64,000 nt of DNA from Alphaproteobacteria bacterium (GTDB lineage: Bacteria; Pseudomonadota; Alphaproteobacteria; SMXP01), in assembly GCA_028285305.1 (NCBI GenBank), contig JANQPV010000013.1:62001-126000 (forward strand), in the 5' to 3' direction. Position numbers and translations under genes: made by a program. The notes under the pieces are model-generated. The model saw nothing but the letters and a program-made list of their open reading frames with translations, was not told the origin of the DNA and ran no database searches. Positions within the stretch are counted from its first letter, which is position 1; every line of letters begins with the position of its first letter. Shown here piece by piece: positions 33,141-41,669 of the stretch.

Positions 33141-33586
33141 CTGCACCTCACCAATACACCTCATCACCCTGTCCGGCTTTGCGCCGGCTTCTTCGCAGCG
33201 GAATTTGAATAAAGATTTAATCAACCGCGACGCCTGGATTGTGCGCCCAAGGTGTTAACGAGCGGTCAAGGAAGCTAGTTAAACTCCGCTAACCAAAAAA
33301 AGTTGATCGGTGGCAGATTCCGCCGAAAATCGCCGCCAAAAGGCGACGGAAAGCGAACCTCAGCGCGTTTAAAGAAAAGCCAGCTGCTTGAGACGTGAGT
33401 TCCCCCTCCTCACTTGCCCGATAACTCGGGCGGCCGGCACACCCAAGTTGTGCAAAGTCGGTACTCTATCGGCTCTGCGGAATTTGTCATTTGCCCCATG
33501 GCGGATAGCGCCAGGAACGGACATTCTGGTTATCTGACCAGAATGTCCGTTTTCACGTCTGAGACCGTTTCTTGTGGGCGCGTCCG
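33141..33586. other. 446-base intergenic region with a perfect hairpin
   Basis: Contains the promoter of tadE (minus strand) and a perfect 15-base inverted repeat at 33516-33551. No convincing gene; open frames on the plus strand (33414-33713) run into the antisense of the OsmC gene. Confidence 0.4.
33516..33551. repeat. perfect 15-base inverted repeat (hairpin)
   Basis: AACGGACATTCTGGT and ACCAGAATGTCCGTT enclose a 6-base loop (TATCTG). It stands 36 bases after the OsmC stop. The plus side ends in TTTTC, but the OsmC side lacks a T tract, so it may be a terminator, an mRNA-stabilising hairpin or a protein site. Confidence 0.6.
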
Positions 33587-34159
33587 CTACTCGACGACGA
33601 GTTCGGGGTCCATTGTGATCGCGTTTGCCATGTTGAAGAAATTGGGGGACGTCGCCTGCACGGCCCGATGGATCTCTTCAAACACATGCTCAGGCGCGTC
33701 TCCTTTGATGTGAACCTTATAGCGCAGGCTTCGATACCCATTGGCCACGTCCGGATCGAGTCCCAAGAACCCTCTCAAATCGATGTCTCCTTCGGTTTCA
33801 ATCCAAAGACTGTCGATCGTTATCCCGCGCATCGAACATTGGGCCACATAGCCAACGGTCATGCAGGCATTGACGGCACCAAGAAGGTACTCTTGCGGAT
33901 TGGCAAATTGGTTTTCGCCGCCCAATTCGTTCGGCTCGTCGGCGTCGAAAGAAAAGTTCCGCTCGATATGGTCTGTGCCCATTTGAAATCCGGAGACTTC
34001 AGATCTTGAACGTGTCTGACCGTGCCAGGTCGTCTTAACCCTCCAAGAGGTCCGCCCCTCCTCAGGTTCGGCCGCGACCTTGCCGATGAGTTCCTTCAAA
34101 TCGTCGACATTTAATCCGTTCACGATGTTTGGGTCATTGATTTTTGACATATCATTCAT
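33587..34159 (-). CDS. OsmC-family protein
   Basis: A 190-residue OsmC/Ohr-superfamily protein. The middle contains the family core: RNFSFDADEPNELGGENQFANPQEYLLGAVNACMTVGYVAQCSMRGI, with the resolving-type Cys pair (VNACMTV and AQCS) of peroxide-reducing members. It is longer at the N-terminus than OsmC. ATG 34159 has GGAGAAAT upstream. It lies 25 bases after the diiron gene on the same strand, so the two are one operon. Confidence 0.85.
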   Translation of the reverse strand: MNDMSKINDPNIVNGLNVDDLKELIGKVAAEPEEGRTSWRVKTTWHGQTRSRSEVSGFQMGTDHIERNFSFDADEPNELGGENQFANPQEYLLGAVNACMTVGYVAQCSMRGITIDSLWIETEGDIDLRGFLGLDPDVANGYRSLRYKVHIKGDAPEHVFEEIHRAVQATSPNFFNMANAITMDPELVVE

Positions 34160-34184
34160 TTGATTTCTCCTAAGTTTCATTTTG

Positions 34185-35117
34185 CTAGTGCAGGGTTTCC
34201 AAGGCTGCGTGGATGCGCACGCCCTGGGCGTCCGAGATAAGGTCCGACAACACCCTCTGAAATGTTGGGTGCTGCGCACCCGAATGGATGTATTGCCAGC
34301 GGTAGGCTTTGAGGAACTGAGCTCGGATTTCGTCCGCCTCATTCGCGGATACGGCGCGCCCGCATGTAGCGGCAAAATAATTCGTATCGGACGCCGCTTG
34401 ACTGCGCAGCACTCCGTCAACCGCAGCCACCAACTCGATGAATTCGTTTACGGCATCATCCCGGTCCACCGCGCTCAGGCTTGAATCGCAACGCCGGAAC
34501 TCCACCTCATCAAGAATCGCATGCTGACTTTCTTCCTTCCAGTGGAACAGGAAGACATCCTTGAAGAGGGGGGATAGGTCTGCATCCGGCTCAATGCTCT
34601 GGCGGTAGTGTAATTGTGTAAAGAGCTCAATGTGCAGGGTCAGCGCCAATACGGCCCAAGTACTCTTGCTCAATACCGCTTGTGCCAATTGGTTGGCGTC
34701 GGCATCAAACCGGTAGCCCGCCGGCAGGGATTGGGCCACCATCGCGTCCACTTTGCGGAAGAGAGCCTGGTGCTTGAGCTCTTCATCGCTAAAGCGAACG
34801 AGGGCCTCAAGCGCGGTTTGGTCACCCATCCAATGGTCTTGGCTGATCTCGAGCACCTTGGCGTTGATGAACCGCTCAACCAAACCAAAGACGTTTGCAT
34901 AGGTGCGCCCTTGGATCTGGCTAATATAGCGCCGCTCGTCCGTAGAGAGGGAGGTAAACTCGGGCGCGAGCGAAAGTCCATCCGGCAAGTACTTTTCCGA
35001 CGTATCGAATTGACGGCCGCGAATAACGTCTTGATCGATGTCCCAGCGGACCTTTTTGGATGCGCTGATGCAGCGGGCATATTTCTCGCTCGCCGTGAGG
35101 GGGGCGATTGCATTCAT
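34185..35117 (-). CDS. ferritin-like diiron protein, AurF-like oxygenase
   Basis: A 310-residue helical protein with the diiron ligand pattern: Glu in ANVFGLVERFINA, DEELKHQ (ExxH), HIELFTQLHYR, and KEESQHAILDE (ExxH). This matches the AurF-type non-haem diiron oxygenases (for example p-aminobenzoate N-oxygenase relatives), although many members have no known substrate. It is encoded upstream of the OsmC gene and divergent from the AraC regulator, which probably controls both. Confidence 0.75.
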   Translation of the reverse strand: MNAIAPLTASEKYARCISASKKVRWDIDQDVIRGRQFDTSEKYLPDGLSLAPEFTSLSTDERRYISQIQGRTYANVFGLVERFINAKVLEISQDHWMGDQTALEALVRFSDEELKHQALFRKVDAMVAQSLPAGYRFDADANQLAQAVLSKSTWAVLALTLHIELFTQLHYRQSIEPDADLSPLFKDVFLFHWKEESQHAILDEVEFRRCDSSLSAVDRDDAVNEFIELVAAVDGVLRSQAASDTNYFAATCGRAVSANEADEIRAQFLKAYRWQYIHSGAQHPTFQRVLSDLISDAQGVRIHAALETLH

Positions 35118-35284
35118 TCATTTTCTCCTTAAATAGGGCCTAGCGCGCATCGCCGTCATCGGTGTGCGGGCCGAGCGCTTCAAATTGTTGTGTGGCAATG
35201 CGGATCAGATAGGCGAACGCCTGTCGGCGATCTATGATCGGAACGCCGCATGAATTGATCAAAACGCCGTTTTTGAGGCTTGAT

Positions 35285-36244
35285 ATGGATGCTTTATCTG
35301 ACGTTCTGCGCACGTCCCAACTCTCGGGTGGGGTCTATCTCCACGCCGAGTTCTCTGAGCCATGGTGCATCGGAGCACGCACCAGGGTTGAATCCTGCGC
35401 CCGGTTCGGGATGCAACCTGAGCATCTCATTTGTTATCATTACGTGGCCTCGGGACGCTTGCAGGTGAAATGCAAAGGCGAGGAACCGATCCACGTCGCC
35501 GCTGGAGACGTCGTGCTGTTTCCACGCAATGACGTACATTTGATGGGCAGCGACCTCTCGTTGGCTCCGGTGAGCGTGGCGGACATTCTTCAAGAACCCA
35601 AATTCGGAACCCTTTTTGGCATCCGCCACGGTGGCGGCGGGCCGGTGACAAAGGTGATATGCGGGTTTTTGGGAACGGACGACATCGCATCCAACCCCGT
35701 CATTGCGGCTTTGCCCCCTGTGCTGAAATTGAGCGTCGAAGAGGCGGGCGCCGCCGAGTGGATCCGGTCCACGTTCCAGTTCGCAGCTGATGAGGTATCG
35801 GCGGGCCATCCCGGGTCGGCAACCGTGCTGTCCAAATTGTCGGAAGTCCTCTTTGTAGAGGCGATTCGTCGGTACACAGAATCCATGTCTGAAGAAGAAA
35901 TGGGATGGCTTGCCGGATTGCGCGACCCTTATGTGGCGCGGGCCCTAGCGCTGCTCCATGGAGACATCGCCAAAGACTGGATGGTGGAAGACCTGGCGGC
36001 GGAGGTCGGCCTCTCCCGCTCGGCTTTCGCGGACCGCTTTTCTCGTCTCATTGGAAAGTCGCCAAAGCAGTATCTGATGGGTTGGCGGATGCAGCGTGCG
36101 TCTCAAATGTTAACAGACTCAAGTTTGAGCATTTCGCAAATCGCCGGCGCTGTGGGCTATGAATCCGACGCAGCGTTCTCGCGCGCATTCAAGAAAGCGC
36201 TGGGCGCAGCTCCCGCGACGTGGCGGCAGTCGAAGGCGTCATAG
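35285..36244 (+). CDS. AraC-family regulator with cupin-type sensor
   Basis: A 319-residue protein. Residues 1-180 are a cupin-type AraC-binding domain (YVASGRLQVKCKGEEPIHVAAGDVVLFPRNDVH); the last 100 residues hold the double helix-turn-helix (VEDLAAEVGLSRSAFADRFSRLIGKSPKQYLMGWRMQRA). ATG 35285 is preferred because of GAGG upstream; an in-frame ATG at 35234 is possible. It is divergent from the diiron/OsmC operon. A degenerate intergenic repeat follows the stop. Confidence 0.88.
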   Translation: MDALSDVLRTSQLSGGVYLHAEFSEPWCIGARTRVESCARFGMQPEHLICYHYVASGRLQVKCKGEEPIHVAAGDVVLFPRNDVHLMGSDLSLAPVSVADILQEPKFGTLFGIRHGGGGPVTKVICGFLGTDDIASNPVIAALPPVLKLSVEEAGAAEWIRSTFQFAADEVSAGHPGSATVLSKLSEVLFVEAIRRYTESMSEEEMGWLAGLRDPYVARALALLHGDIAKDWMVEDLAAEVGLSRSAFADRFSRLIGKSPKQYLMGWRMQRASQMLTDSSLSISQIAGAVGYESDAAFSRAFKKALGAAPATWRQSKAS

Positions 36245-36380
36245 GACGTTTCTAGGTGAAAGCTCGCTCCAGGATGGAATCTGGTTCCCAGTCGAGAAGC
36301 GTAAGTGGATTTTCGCTTCAGTCTTACGGCGAGTTGACCTTCTCGCTTTTAGCGTAAGGTTGCTCCGCACAAAAAAGACT

Positions 36381-37232
36381 TCAAACGCTGGATAAAGGTG
36401 AAACCTTTGGCAGAGCTTCGGACTGAACGGCTTTGGGGTCCTGCACGTTAAACTGCTTCATAACACGCGAAATGATCGCGACCGCGAGGCGCCTCGGCAA
36501 GCGGGGAACGACCCCGGTGATGAGCTGGTTATAGAGGCCCGGCACAACAAGGGCATTGCCCTTCATAATAGGACGGTACGCCAAGCGGGCCATGCGGTCG
36601 GCGCTCATCCAAACAAAGCCGGGCGTGATGCCGACATTGTGGCTTGCGCCGTTCACATCGAAGAACTCGCTCTCGACAAATCCGGGACAAAGGGCGGTTG
36701 CTTTAACACCAGTGCCTTCCGCCTCGACCCTCAGCGTTTCCGTAAACTCGACCAGGAAGGATTTGGAGGCCGCGTACATCGTCATCCCGGGACAGCTAGG
36801 CAAGAATGCCGTAATGGAGGACACATTTACAATACGCCCGTACCCATTTTTCATCATCATGGGCAAGAAAAGGTGGCACAGTTCGGCCACCGCCGTGATC
36901 ATGACTTGAAGGAATTTAGACTGATCTTCCCACGACGTCTTTGAATATATTCCGGAAACGGAATACCCTGCATTGTTGACCAAAACATCTACGTGATGGC
37001 CACTGTCAACCACCGCATTGTAGAGTTTTCTTGGCCCATCGGGATCGGACAAATCTTGTGGAAAAACCGAACACTCAACGCCATATGCGGCACTTAGTTC
37101 CTTGCCAAGAGCTCTAAGGCGATCTTCGCGTCTGGCCGTCAGAATAAGATCACATCCATTCTTAGCAAATTCCTTCGCAAGCGCTTCGCCGATTCCGGCG
37201 GAGGCTCCGGTGATGAGTGCTGTTTTTTTCAT
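36381..37232 (-). CDS. short-chain dehydrogenase/reductase
   Basis: A 283-residue SDR with TGASAGIG (cofactor), NNAGYSV, SSIT and the YAASK catalytic pair (Tyr and Lys about residues 153-157). The ARREDRL stretch after strand two has basic residues that favour NADPH. It is closely related to the SDR at 61,530-62,354 along its whole length, including the C-terminal INVQDP-type end, so the two are paralogues. The substrate is unknown. Confidence 0.88.
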   Translation of the reverse strand: MKKTALITGASAGIGEALAKEFAKNGCDLILTARREDRLRALGKELSAAYGVECSVFPQDLSDPDGPRKLYNAVVDSGHHVDVLVNNAGYSVSGIYSKTSWEDQSKFLQVMITAVAELCHLFLPMMMKNGYGRIVNVSSITAFLPSCPGMTMYAASKSFLVEFTETLRVEAEGTGVKATALCPGFVESEFFDVNGASHNVGITPGFVWMSADRMARLAYRPIMKGNALVVPGLYNQLITGVVPRLPRRLAVAIISRVMKQFNVQDPKAVQSEALPKVSPLSSV

Positions 37233-37596
37233 AGGGTGATTACGCTCATACTATGGTTAAGCAACTTTCAATCTGATGGCGCGCATCATCGCGCATTCCC
37301 GCAAAAAACGGGGAACCACCCCTCCGTATTCTATGCAAAGTATTCTATGCAAAATTCGCCGCCTGCGGACGCAAAGCTGAGAGCGCGCATCACATATTCA
37401 AAGCGATGTGCCTAACCCGTCATTGCACGTCCGAATGTACGCTTAAAACGTAATCAGAATCGAAGTTCCATGCAATACGCGTTCGCCCTGGGATCGTATT
37501 TGTCACAACGATCTCCACAGCAAATGGCAAAGGCTGTGTGCGAATGGATACGGAATGGTTGTTATGGAGCGAGAAGCTCAACTAATGAACTCTTGG
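37233..37596. other. 364-base intergenic region with a 14-base tandem repeat
   Basis: Contains two adjacent copies of GTATTCTATGCAAA (37326-37353). A 92-codon plus-strand frame at 37470-37748 runs into the antisense of the creatininase gene and is not credible. The promoter of the SDR gene should be near 37,250. Confidence 0.4.
37326..37353. repeat. 14-base tandem direct repeat
   Basis: GTATTCTATGCAAA occurs twice without a gap. It lies about 95 bases upstream of the SDR start. It could be a pair of protein sites or slippage; no function is shown. Confidence 0.5.
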
Positions 37597-38349
37597 TTAA
37601 GCCGCCACGAACTTCCCATAACTTGTCATCAACGCTTTTGCCGTTGCGGTCACGATCTTTTCGCCCAGTTCCGGTGTGGCTGTGGAAGGGTCTGAGCCGA
37701 TCCGCCCGTCCGGGAAGCGGCGGCGATAATCCTCTGCATCAAGAATAGGTCCCATCGGAGCGATCTTGGGGTCGAGGACCGTGTTCCGCGCCTTGTCCGG
37801 ATAGGCGAAAAAGGTCACGGCCACTTCCGATGGCGTTGCATGTGAGCCGTGCCCACTTGGAAAGAGCTCTTTACACAAATTGAAGATGCCTTCTAATTCC
37901 CACCAGTTTTGCAGATGACACCGCACCTGGGGCCCATTGGAACCGGGCGCGGCAAGACTTCGCTCAGCGTAAACTTCCGAGAACGCGGCCTTCACCGTTG
38001 AGACATTTCCGCCGTGACCGTTGAGAAAATATATCTTCTCAAAGCCATGGCGGGTGAGGGACGTGATCCAGTCGGTAAGGGCGGCAATCATTGTGGACGG
38101 GCGCAAAGTCATGGAACCGGGAAACGCCATATGATGTTGCGCACACCCCACATTGAAGGTCGGCCCGATAATAATGTCTGGGTCTTCCGCCGCGGCGTGC
38201 TTGGCAATGATTTCCGGACACAGAGCGTCGGTACCGAGGAGCCCTGTGGGTCCGTGCTGTTCCGTCGAACCGATCGGGATGAGGATCCCCTTGTGGCGGC
38301 CCAAATAGTCCTCGACCTCCGTCCACGTCATCAAATGCAAGAGCATCAT
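37597..38349 (-). CDS. creatininase-family amidohydrolase
   Basis: A 250-residue protein of the creatininase fold. Metal and catalytic motifs: IPIGSTEQHGPTGLLGTDAL near residue 30, FLNGHGGN near 108, and GHGSHATPSE near 165. The family includes creatininase and formamide hydrolases of riboflavin and mycofactocin pathways; none of those partners is nearby. It starts 11 bases after the DoxX gene on the same strand. Confidence 0.87.
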   Translation of the reverse strand: MMLLHLMTWTEVEDYLGRHKGILIPIGSTEQHGPTGLLGTDALCPEIIAKHAAAEDPDIIIGPTFNVGCAQHHMAFPGSMTLRPSTMIAALTDWITSLTRHGFEKIYFLNGHGGNVSTVKAAFSEVYAERSLAAPGSNGPQVRCHLQNWWELEGIFNLCKELFPSGHGSHATPSEVAVTFFAYPDKARNTVLDPKIAPMGPILDAEDYRRRFPDGRIGSDPSTATPELGEKIVTATAKALMTSYGKFVAA

Positions 38350-38360
38350 GTTTTCCTTCG

Positions 38361-38777
38361 TTAGCGGCGCAGGGCGCCAAGCGCGATCGCATCGTCTTCT
38401 CTGAAGAAGAGCATCACAAGAGATCCGAAAAAGACAGTCGTCGAGGGAAAGAACAACACTTGCCGTTCCTCTTCGCTAACCAGGTACATGCCGAATGGGT
38501 CGGCGATATACTGCCAGATGGCCGCCAGCCCGACGCCCAAGACGATAGCCTGAATAGGATAGACGATTTGACGAAAGATCCCAAGAATGACCAGAACGCC
38601 CAGCAAGATCTGTGCGGCACCCAGCGGCGTCTGCATTGCCTCGGCGCTAAGTCGCCCGTCGTAATAGGTATCCGAAACCCCGATTGCGGCCTCGGGCGCC
38701 ATGACTTTGATAAGTCCCCAGATAACCAGCAACGCACCGGTACTCACCCGCAGCAAGAGTAAAGTCAGAGCTTTCAT
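38361..38777 (-). CDS. DoxX-like membrane protein
   Basis: A 138-residue protein with four membrane helices (LLLRVSTGALLVIWGLIKV, AAQILLGVLVILGIFRQI, IQAIVLGVGLAAIWQYIA, TTVFFGSLVMLFF), the layout of the DoxX/DUF6041-like group. GGAGGAATCG stands before ATG 38777. It probably shares a transcript with the creatininase-like gene. Function unknown, often linked to redox stress. Confidence 0.75.
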   Translation of the reverse strand: MKALTLLLLRVSTGALLVIWGLIKVMAPEAAIGVSDTYYDGRLSAEAMQTPLGAAQILLGVLVILGIFRQIVYPIQAIVLGVGLAAIWQYIADPFGMYLVSEEERQVLFFPSTTVFFGSLVMLFFREDDAIALGALRR

Positions 38778-38951
38778 CGATTCCTCCCCAAAGGCGCCGA
38801 TCATACGCCAGCCTGCATCCCGAAAGATAGAGGACCCACCGAAACGTGAGAATCAGCGCCGCCCTGGCTTCTTGGTTGGCTTGACTTTCATCATCCCAGC
38901 CCGTTTGTTATCTGAAAAGGCGATGAGTTTCGCTTGCGAAGGGAGAGAAGA

Positions 38952-40706
38952 ATGTTCGACACACTGATTAAGGGCGGCACGATCGTCGATGGGCTTGGCG
39001 GTCAACCGGAAACCGGGGATGTCGCGGTCAAAGACGGCCAGATCGCCCAAGTCGGCGGCACAATTACGGAACAGGCGGACCAAACCATCGACGCCGACGG
39101 GGCGATCGTTACTCCTGGGTTCGTTGATGTCCACACCCACTATGATGGCCAAGTAAGCTGGGACGACAAGATTGAACCGTCGTGCAGTCATGGCGTCACG
39201 TCCGTCGTCATGGGCAATTGCGGTGTTGGATTTGCTCCGGTCCCGGTTGGCGGCGAACGCGAGCTCATCGATCTTATGGAAGGCGTAGAGGATATTCCGG
39301 GAACGGCTCTTTATGAGGGCATAGAGTGGGGAAAGTGGGAGACGTTCCCGCAATATTTGGACTATCTCGAGTCAAGAAACTTTGCTCTGAATGTTGGTAC
39401 GCAAATTCCCCACGGTGCCGTACGTAACTACGTCATGGGAGAGCGCGGCAGAGCGAATGACCCAGCGACACAAGACGATTTGGCCGCCATGGCGCAGATT
39501 GTCGAAGAGGGACTGTCGGCGGGCGCATTGGGCTTTTCCACCTCGCGAACCATCGGCCACCGCTCCGTCCACGGCAACCCGGTCCCGGGAACGTTCGCGG
39601 CAGAAGAAGAAATCATGGCCATTGCTGAGGCCATGCAGCGTGCGGGACGCGGCGTTTTCGAGATGATCCCGTCTGGTGCGATCGGTGACCTTGCCCAATT
39701 GGGCGGCGAACACCGCACGACCATGCAAGAACTCGACTTGATGACCGAAGTTTCCCGCAAGAGCGGTCGGCCGGTGACGTTCACGCTGGTTCAGACCTTC
39801 GAATATCCAGAGACGTACAAAGAGGTCCTGTCAAAAGTCGAGTCCATCAATCAAAACGGCGCCGATCTTCATCCGCAAGTGGCCTCAAGACCGATCGGGC
39901 TCGTCACAAGTCTTAAGACTTACCATCTCTTTCAGCGCCGCGAGACCTATTTGAAGATCAAGCACTTGCCGTTGGAAGAGCGGCTCTCCGAAATGCGTAA
40001 ACCCGAGATCCGTGCCGCCATTCTGTCCGACTCGGACGTTCCGCCGGAACTTCCCGGCACCATGGAAAATGTTCACAACGTCTTTGCCATGGCGTTCCCA
40101 CTCCTCTTCGAGATTGACGATACCGTCGATTACGAACCAACCCCGGACCGGAGTTTTGCGGTTTTGGCCGAAGCGGCGGGCCAAGACCATGAGAACTTCA
40201 TGTATGATTTTTTGACGCGGGGAGACGGATCCAACTTCGCCATCGTATTGGGCAGTAATTTCTGTTCGAACAATCATGATGCCATCCATGAAATGCTCGC
40301 CCATCCAGAAACAGTCACGGGGCTGAGCGATGCCGGCGCCCATGTCAATCTGATTTTTGATGGGGTCGCCCCAACCTATCAATTGACACACTGGGCAAGA
40401 GACCGGGACCGCGGTGAACGTCTGCCTCTGGAATTTGTCGTCGCCAAGCAAACGCAAAAAAATGCGCAGCTTTATGGGCTCAACGATCGGGGCTCCCTGG
40501 AAATGGGCAAACGCGCCGATATCAATGTCGTTGATTTTGACAATCTGACCCTCGGTCCTCTGCAAGTGCTGAACGATCTCCCGGCAGGAGGCAGCCGGAT
40601 TCTCCAGCCGGCCTCGGGCTACGTGGCCACGTTCGTCAATGGTGTACGAACGCGCCAGAACGACGAAGATACCGGCGCCCGTCCGGGACGATTGTTGAGG
40701 GGATAG
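38952..40706 (+). CDS. N-acyl-D-amino-acid deacylase-like amidohydrolase
   Basis: A 584-residue zinc-type amidohydrolase. Motifs: VDVHTHYDGQVSWD (HxH and Asp), GNCGVGFAPV, and SDAGAHVNLIFD (Asp). The layout is that of the D-aminoacylase branch (amidohydrolase 3), but it is about 100 residues longer than D-aminoacylase, as in a group of uncharacterised proteobacterial and actinobacterial members. GGGAGAGAAG precedes ATG 38952; the in-frame start at 38934 has no such site. Substrate unknown. Confidence 0.85.
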   Translation: MFDTLIKGGTIVDGLGGQPETGDVAVKDGQIAQVGGTITEQADQTIDADGAIVTPGFVDVHTHYDGQVSWDDKIEPSCSHGVTSVVMGNCGVGFAPVPVGGERELIDLMEGVEDIPGTALYEGIEWGKWETFPQYLDYLESRNFALNVGTQIPHGAVRNYVMGERGRANDPATQDDLAAMAQIVEEGLSAGALGFSTSRTIGHRSVHGNPVPGTFAAEEEIMAIAEAMQRAGRGVFEMIPSGAIGDLAQLGGEHRTTMQELDLMTEVSRKSGRPVTFTLVQTFEYPETYKEVLSKVESINQNGADLHPQVASRPIGLVTSLKTYHLFQRRETYLKIKHLPLEERLSEMRKPEIRAAILSDSDVPPELPGTMENVHNVFAMAFPLLFEIDDTVDYEPTPDRSFAVLAEAAGQDHENFMYDFLTRGDGSNFAIVLGSNFCSNNHDAIHEMLAHPETVTGLSDAGAHVNLIFDGVAPTYQLTHWARDRDRGERLPLEFVVAKQTQKNAQLYGLNDRGSLEMGKRADINVVDFDNLTLGPLQVLNDLPAGGSRILQPASGYVATFVNGVRTRQNDEDTGARPGRLLRG

Positions 40707-40789
40707 CGGATTGTCGCGGTCCAGCGGACCGCTTTCCTCAGACACCGTCAAAGCGAGATCGAGCGGTCAGTCATTCGGTCAATCTCATC

Positions 40790-41542
40790 CTATTCCGCCG
40801 ACAGAGTGAAGGTGGTTCCACATGGATCGCGCATCAGCGTACGATGGGTCTCGCCCGAGGCAGGGGGGCATTGAGCAAATGGGGCACCTCCCCGTGCTTT
40901 CATGCGAGACATCGAGGTGCCTGGATCTGCGACCTTGACGCTGGGGACCCAGACCGCGTGCTTCGGCTCGGCCTCTTGGACCAACTGAAAGGCAACGTGT
41001 TCACCCGTCGGCGCGGTCATTGCAAGACCCACTCTTCCTTTGGTTGAGGGCGAGGTCTTCCACTCAAACAAGGGGGCATAAAACTCTATCAGGATTTTCG
41101 GATCCGTACACAGATAGAAGTCTACACCAAACTGTCGTCGAGGAATCGGAAAACGATGACGCGACAATGAGAGCCCAACATACGCACCTAGAGGATCGCA
41201 CAAAAGACAATTTCGGCCCACACCGGGAACCTCGAATGGGTGTTTTACGATTGTTGCGCCAAGCCGAACCGACTGAGCTGAAACAGAGTCGACGTCAATC
41301 ACTTCGACATACGGAATCCATCCGTCCCTCAGACCGCTAGGCGTTTCGACAAAACCGGCACCCGCCTCTTCCAATGACTGGGCAAGCACGAAGTCCTTCT
41401 CGCCCCCACCCCACGCAAAGTCGCGCGCGCGCTCCGTCACAAAGTTCCAATTCGCAATGCGTTCGTAAAAGGATATTGAGCGAGGACGATCAGACGTGAA
41501 CAGATCGTGCCAGACAACATGGCCGATTTTGTTGAATGTCAT
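40790..41542 (-). CDS. two-domain VOC (glyoxalase-fold) protein
   Basis: A 250-residue protein with two vicinal-oxygen-chelate modules: IGHVVWHDLFTSDRPRSISFYERIANWNFV (first) and FGVDFYLCTDPKILIEFYAPLFEWK (second), each with the beta-alpha-beta3 pattern. It resembles glyoxalase or extradiol-type proteins of unknown reaction; metal ligands are not complete by eye. ATG 41542 has GAGG upstream. An FNR/FixK-type site lies 57 bases upstream. Confidence 0.78.
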   Translation of the reverse strand: MTFNKIGHVVWHDLFTSDRPRSISFYERIANWNFVTERARDFAWGGGEKDFVLAQSLEEAGAGFVETPSGLRDGWIPYVEVIDVDSVSAQSVRLGATIVKHPFEVPGVGRNCLLCDPLGAYVGLSLSRHRFPIPRRQFGVDFYLCTDPKILIEFYAPLFEWKTSPSTKGRVGLAMTAPTGEHVAFQLVQEAEPKHAVWVPSVKVADPGTSMSRMKARGGAPFAQCPPASGETHRTLMRDPCGTTFTLSAE

Positions 41543-41598
41543 GAGGACCTCAGTCAGAAAACCAGTCCTCAGCATACCAAAGCGCGTTGACGCGGCGG

Positions 41599-41612
41599 TT
41601 GATCAAGATCAA
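41599..41612. promoter_or_regulatory. FNR/FixK-type site
   Basis: TTGAT-CAAG-ATCAA is a perfect match to the FNR/FixK consensus TTGAT-N4-ATCAA. It is upstream of the VOC gene on the minus strand, near the -40 to -60 region expected for an activator. Binding is inferred. Confidence 0.6.
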
Positions 41613-41669
41613 CGCGCCCTATGGCCGCCTTAGCGTGCCGGTGTCGACGTTAAACTGACTTGCCCAAGC

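Noticed and set aside
39885-40751. 288-codon minus-strand frame
   Set aside because: Antisense shadow of the amidohydrolase gene.
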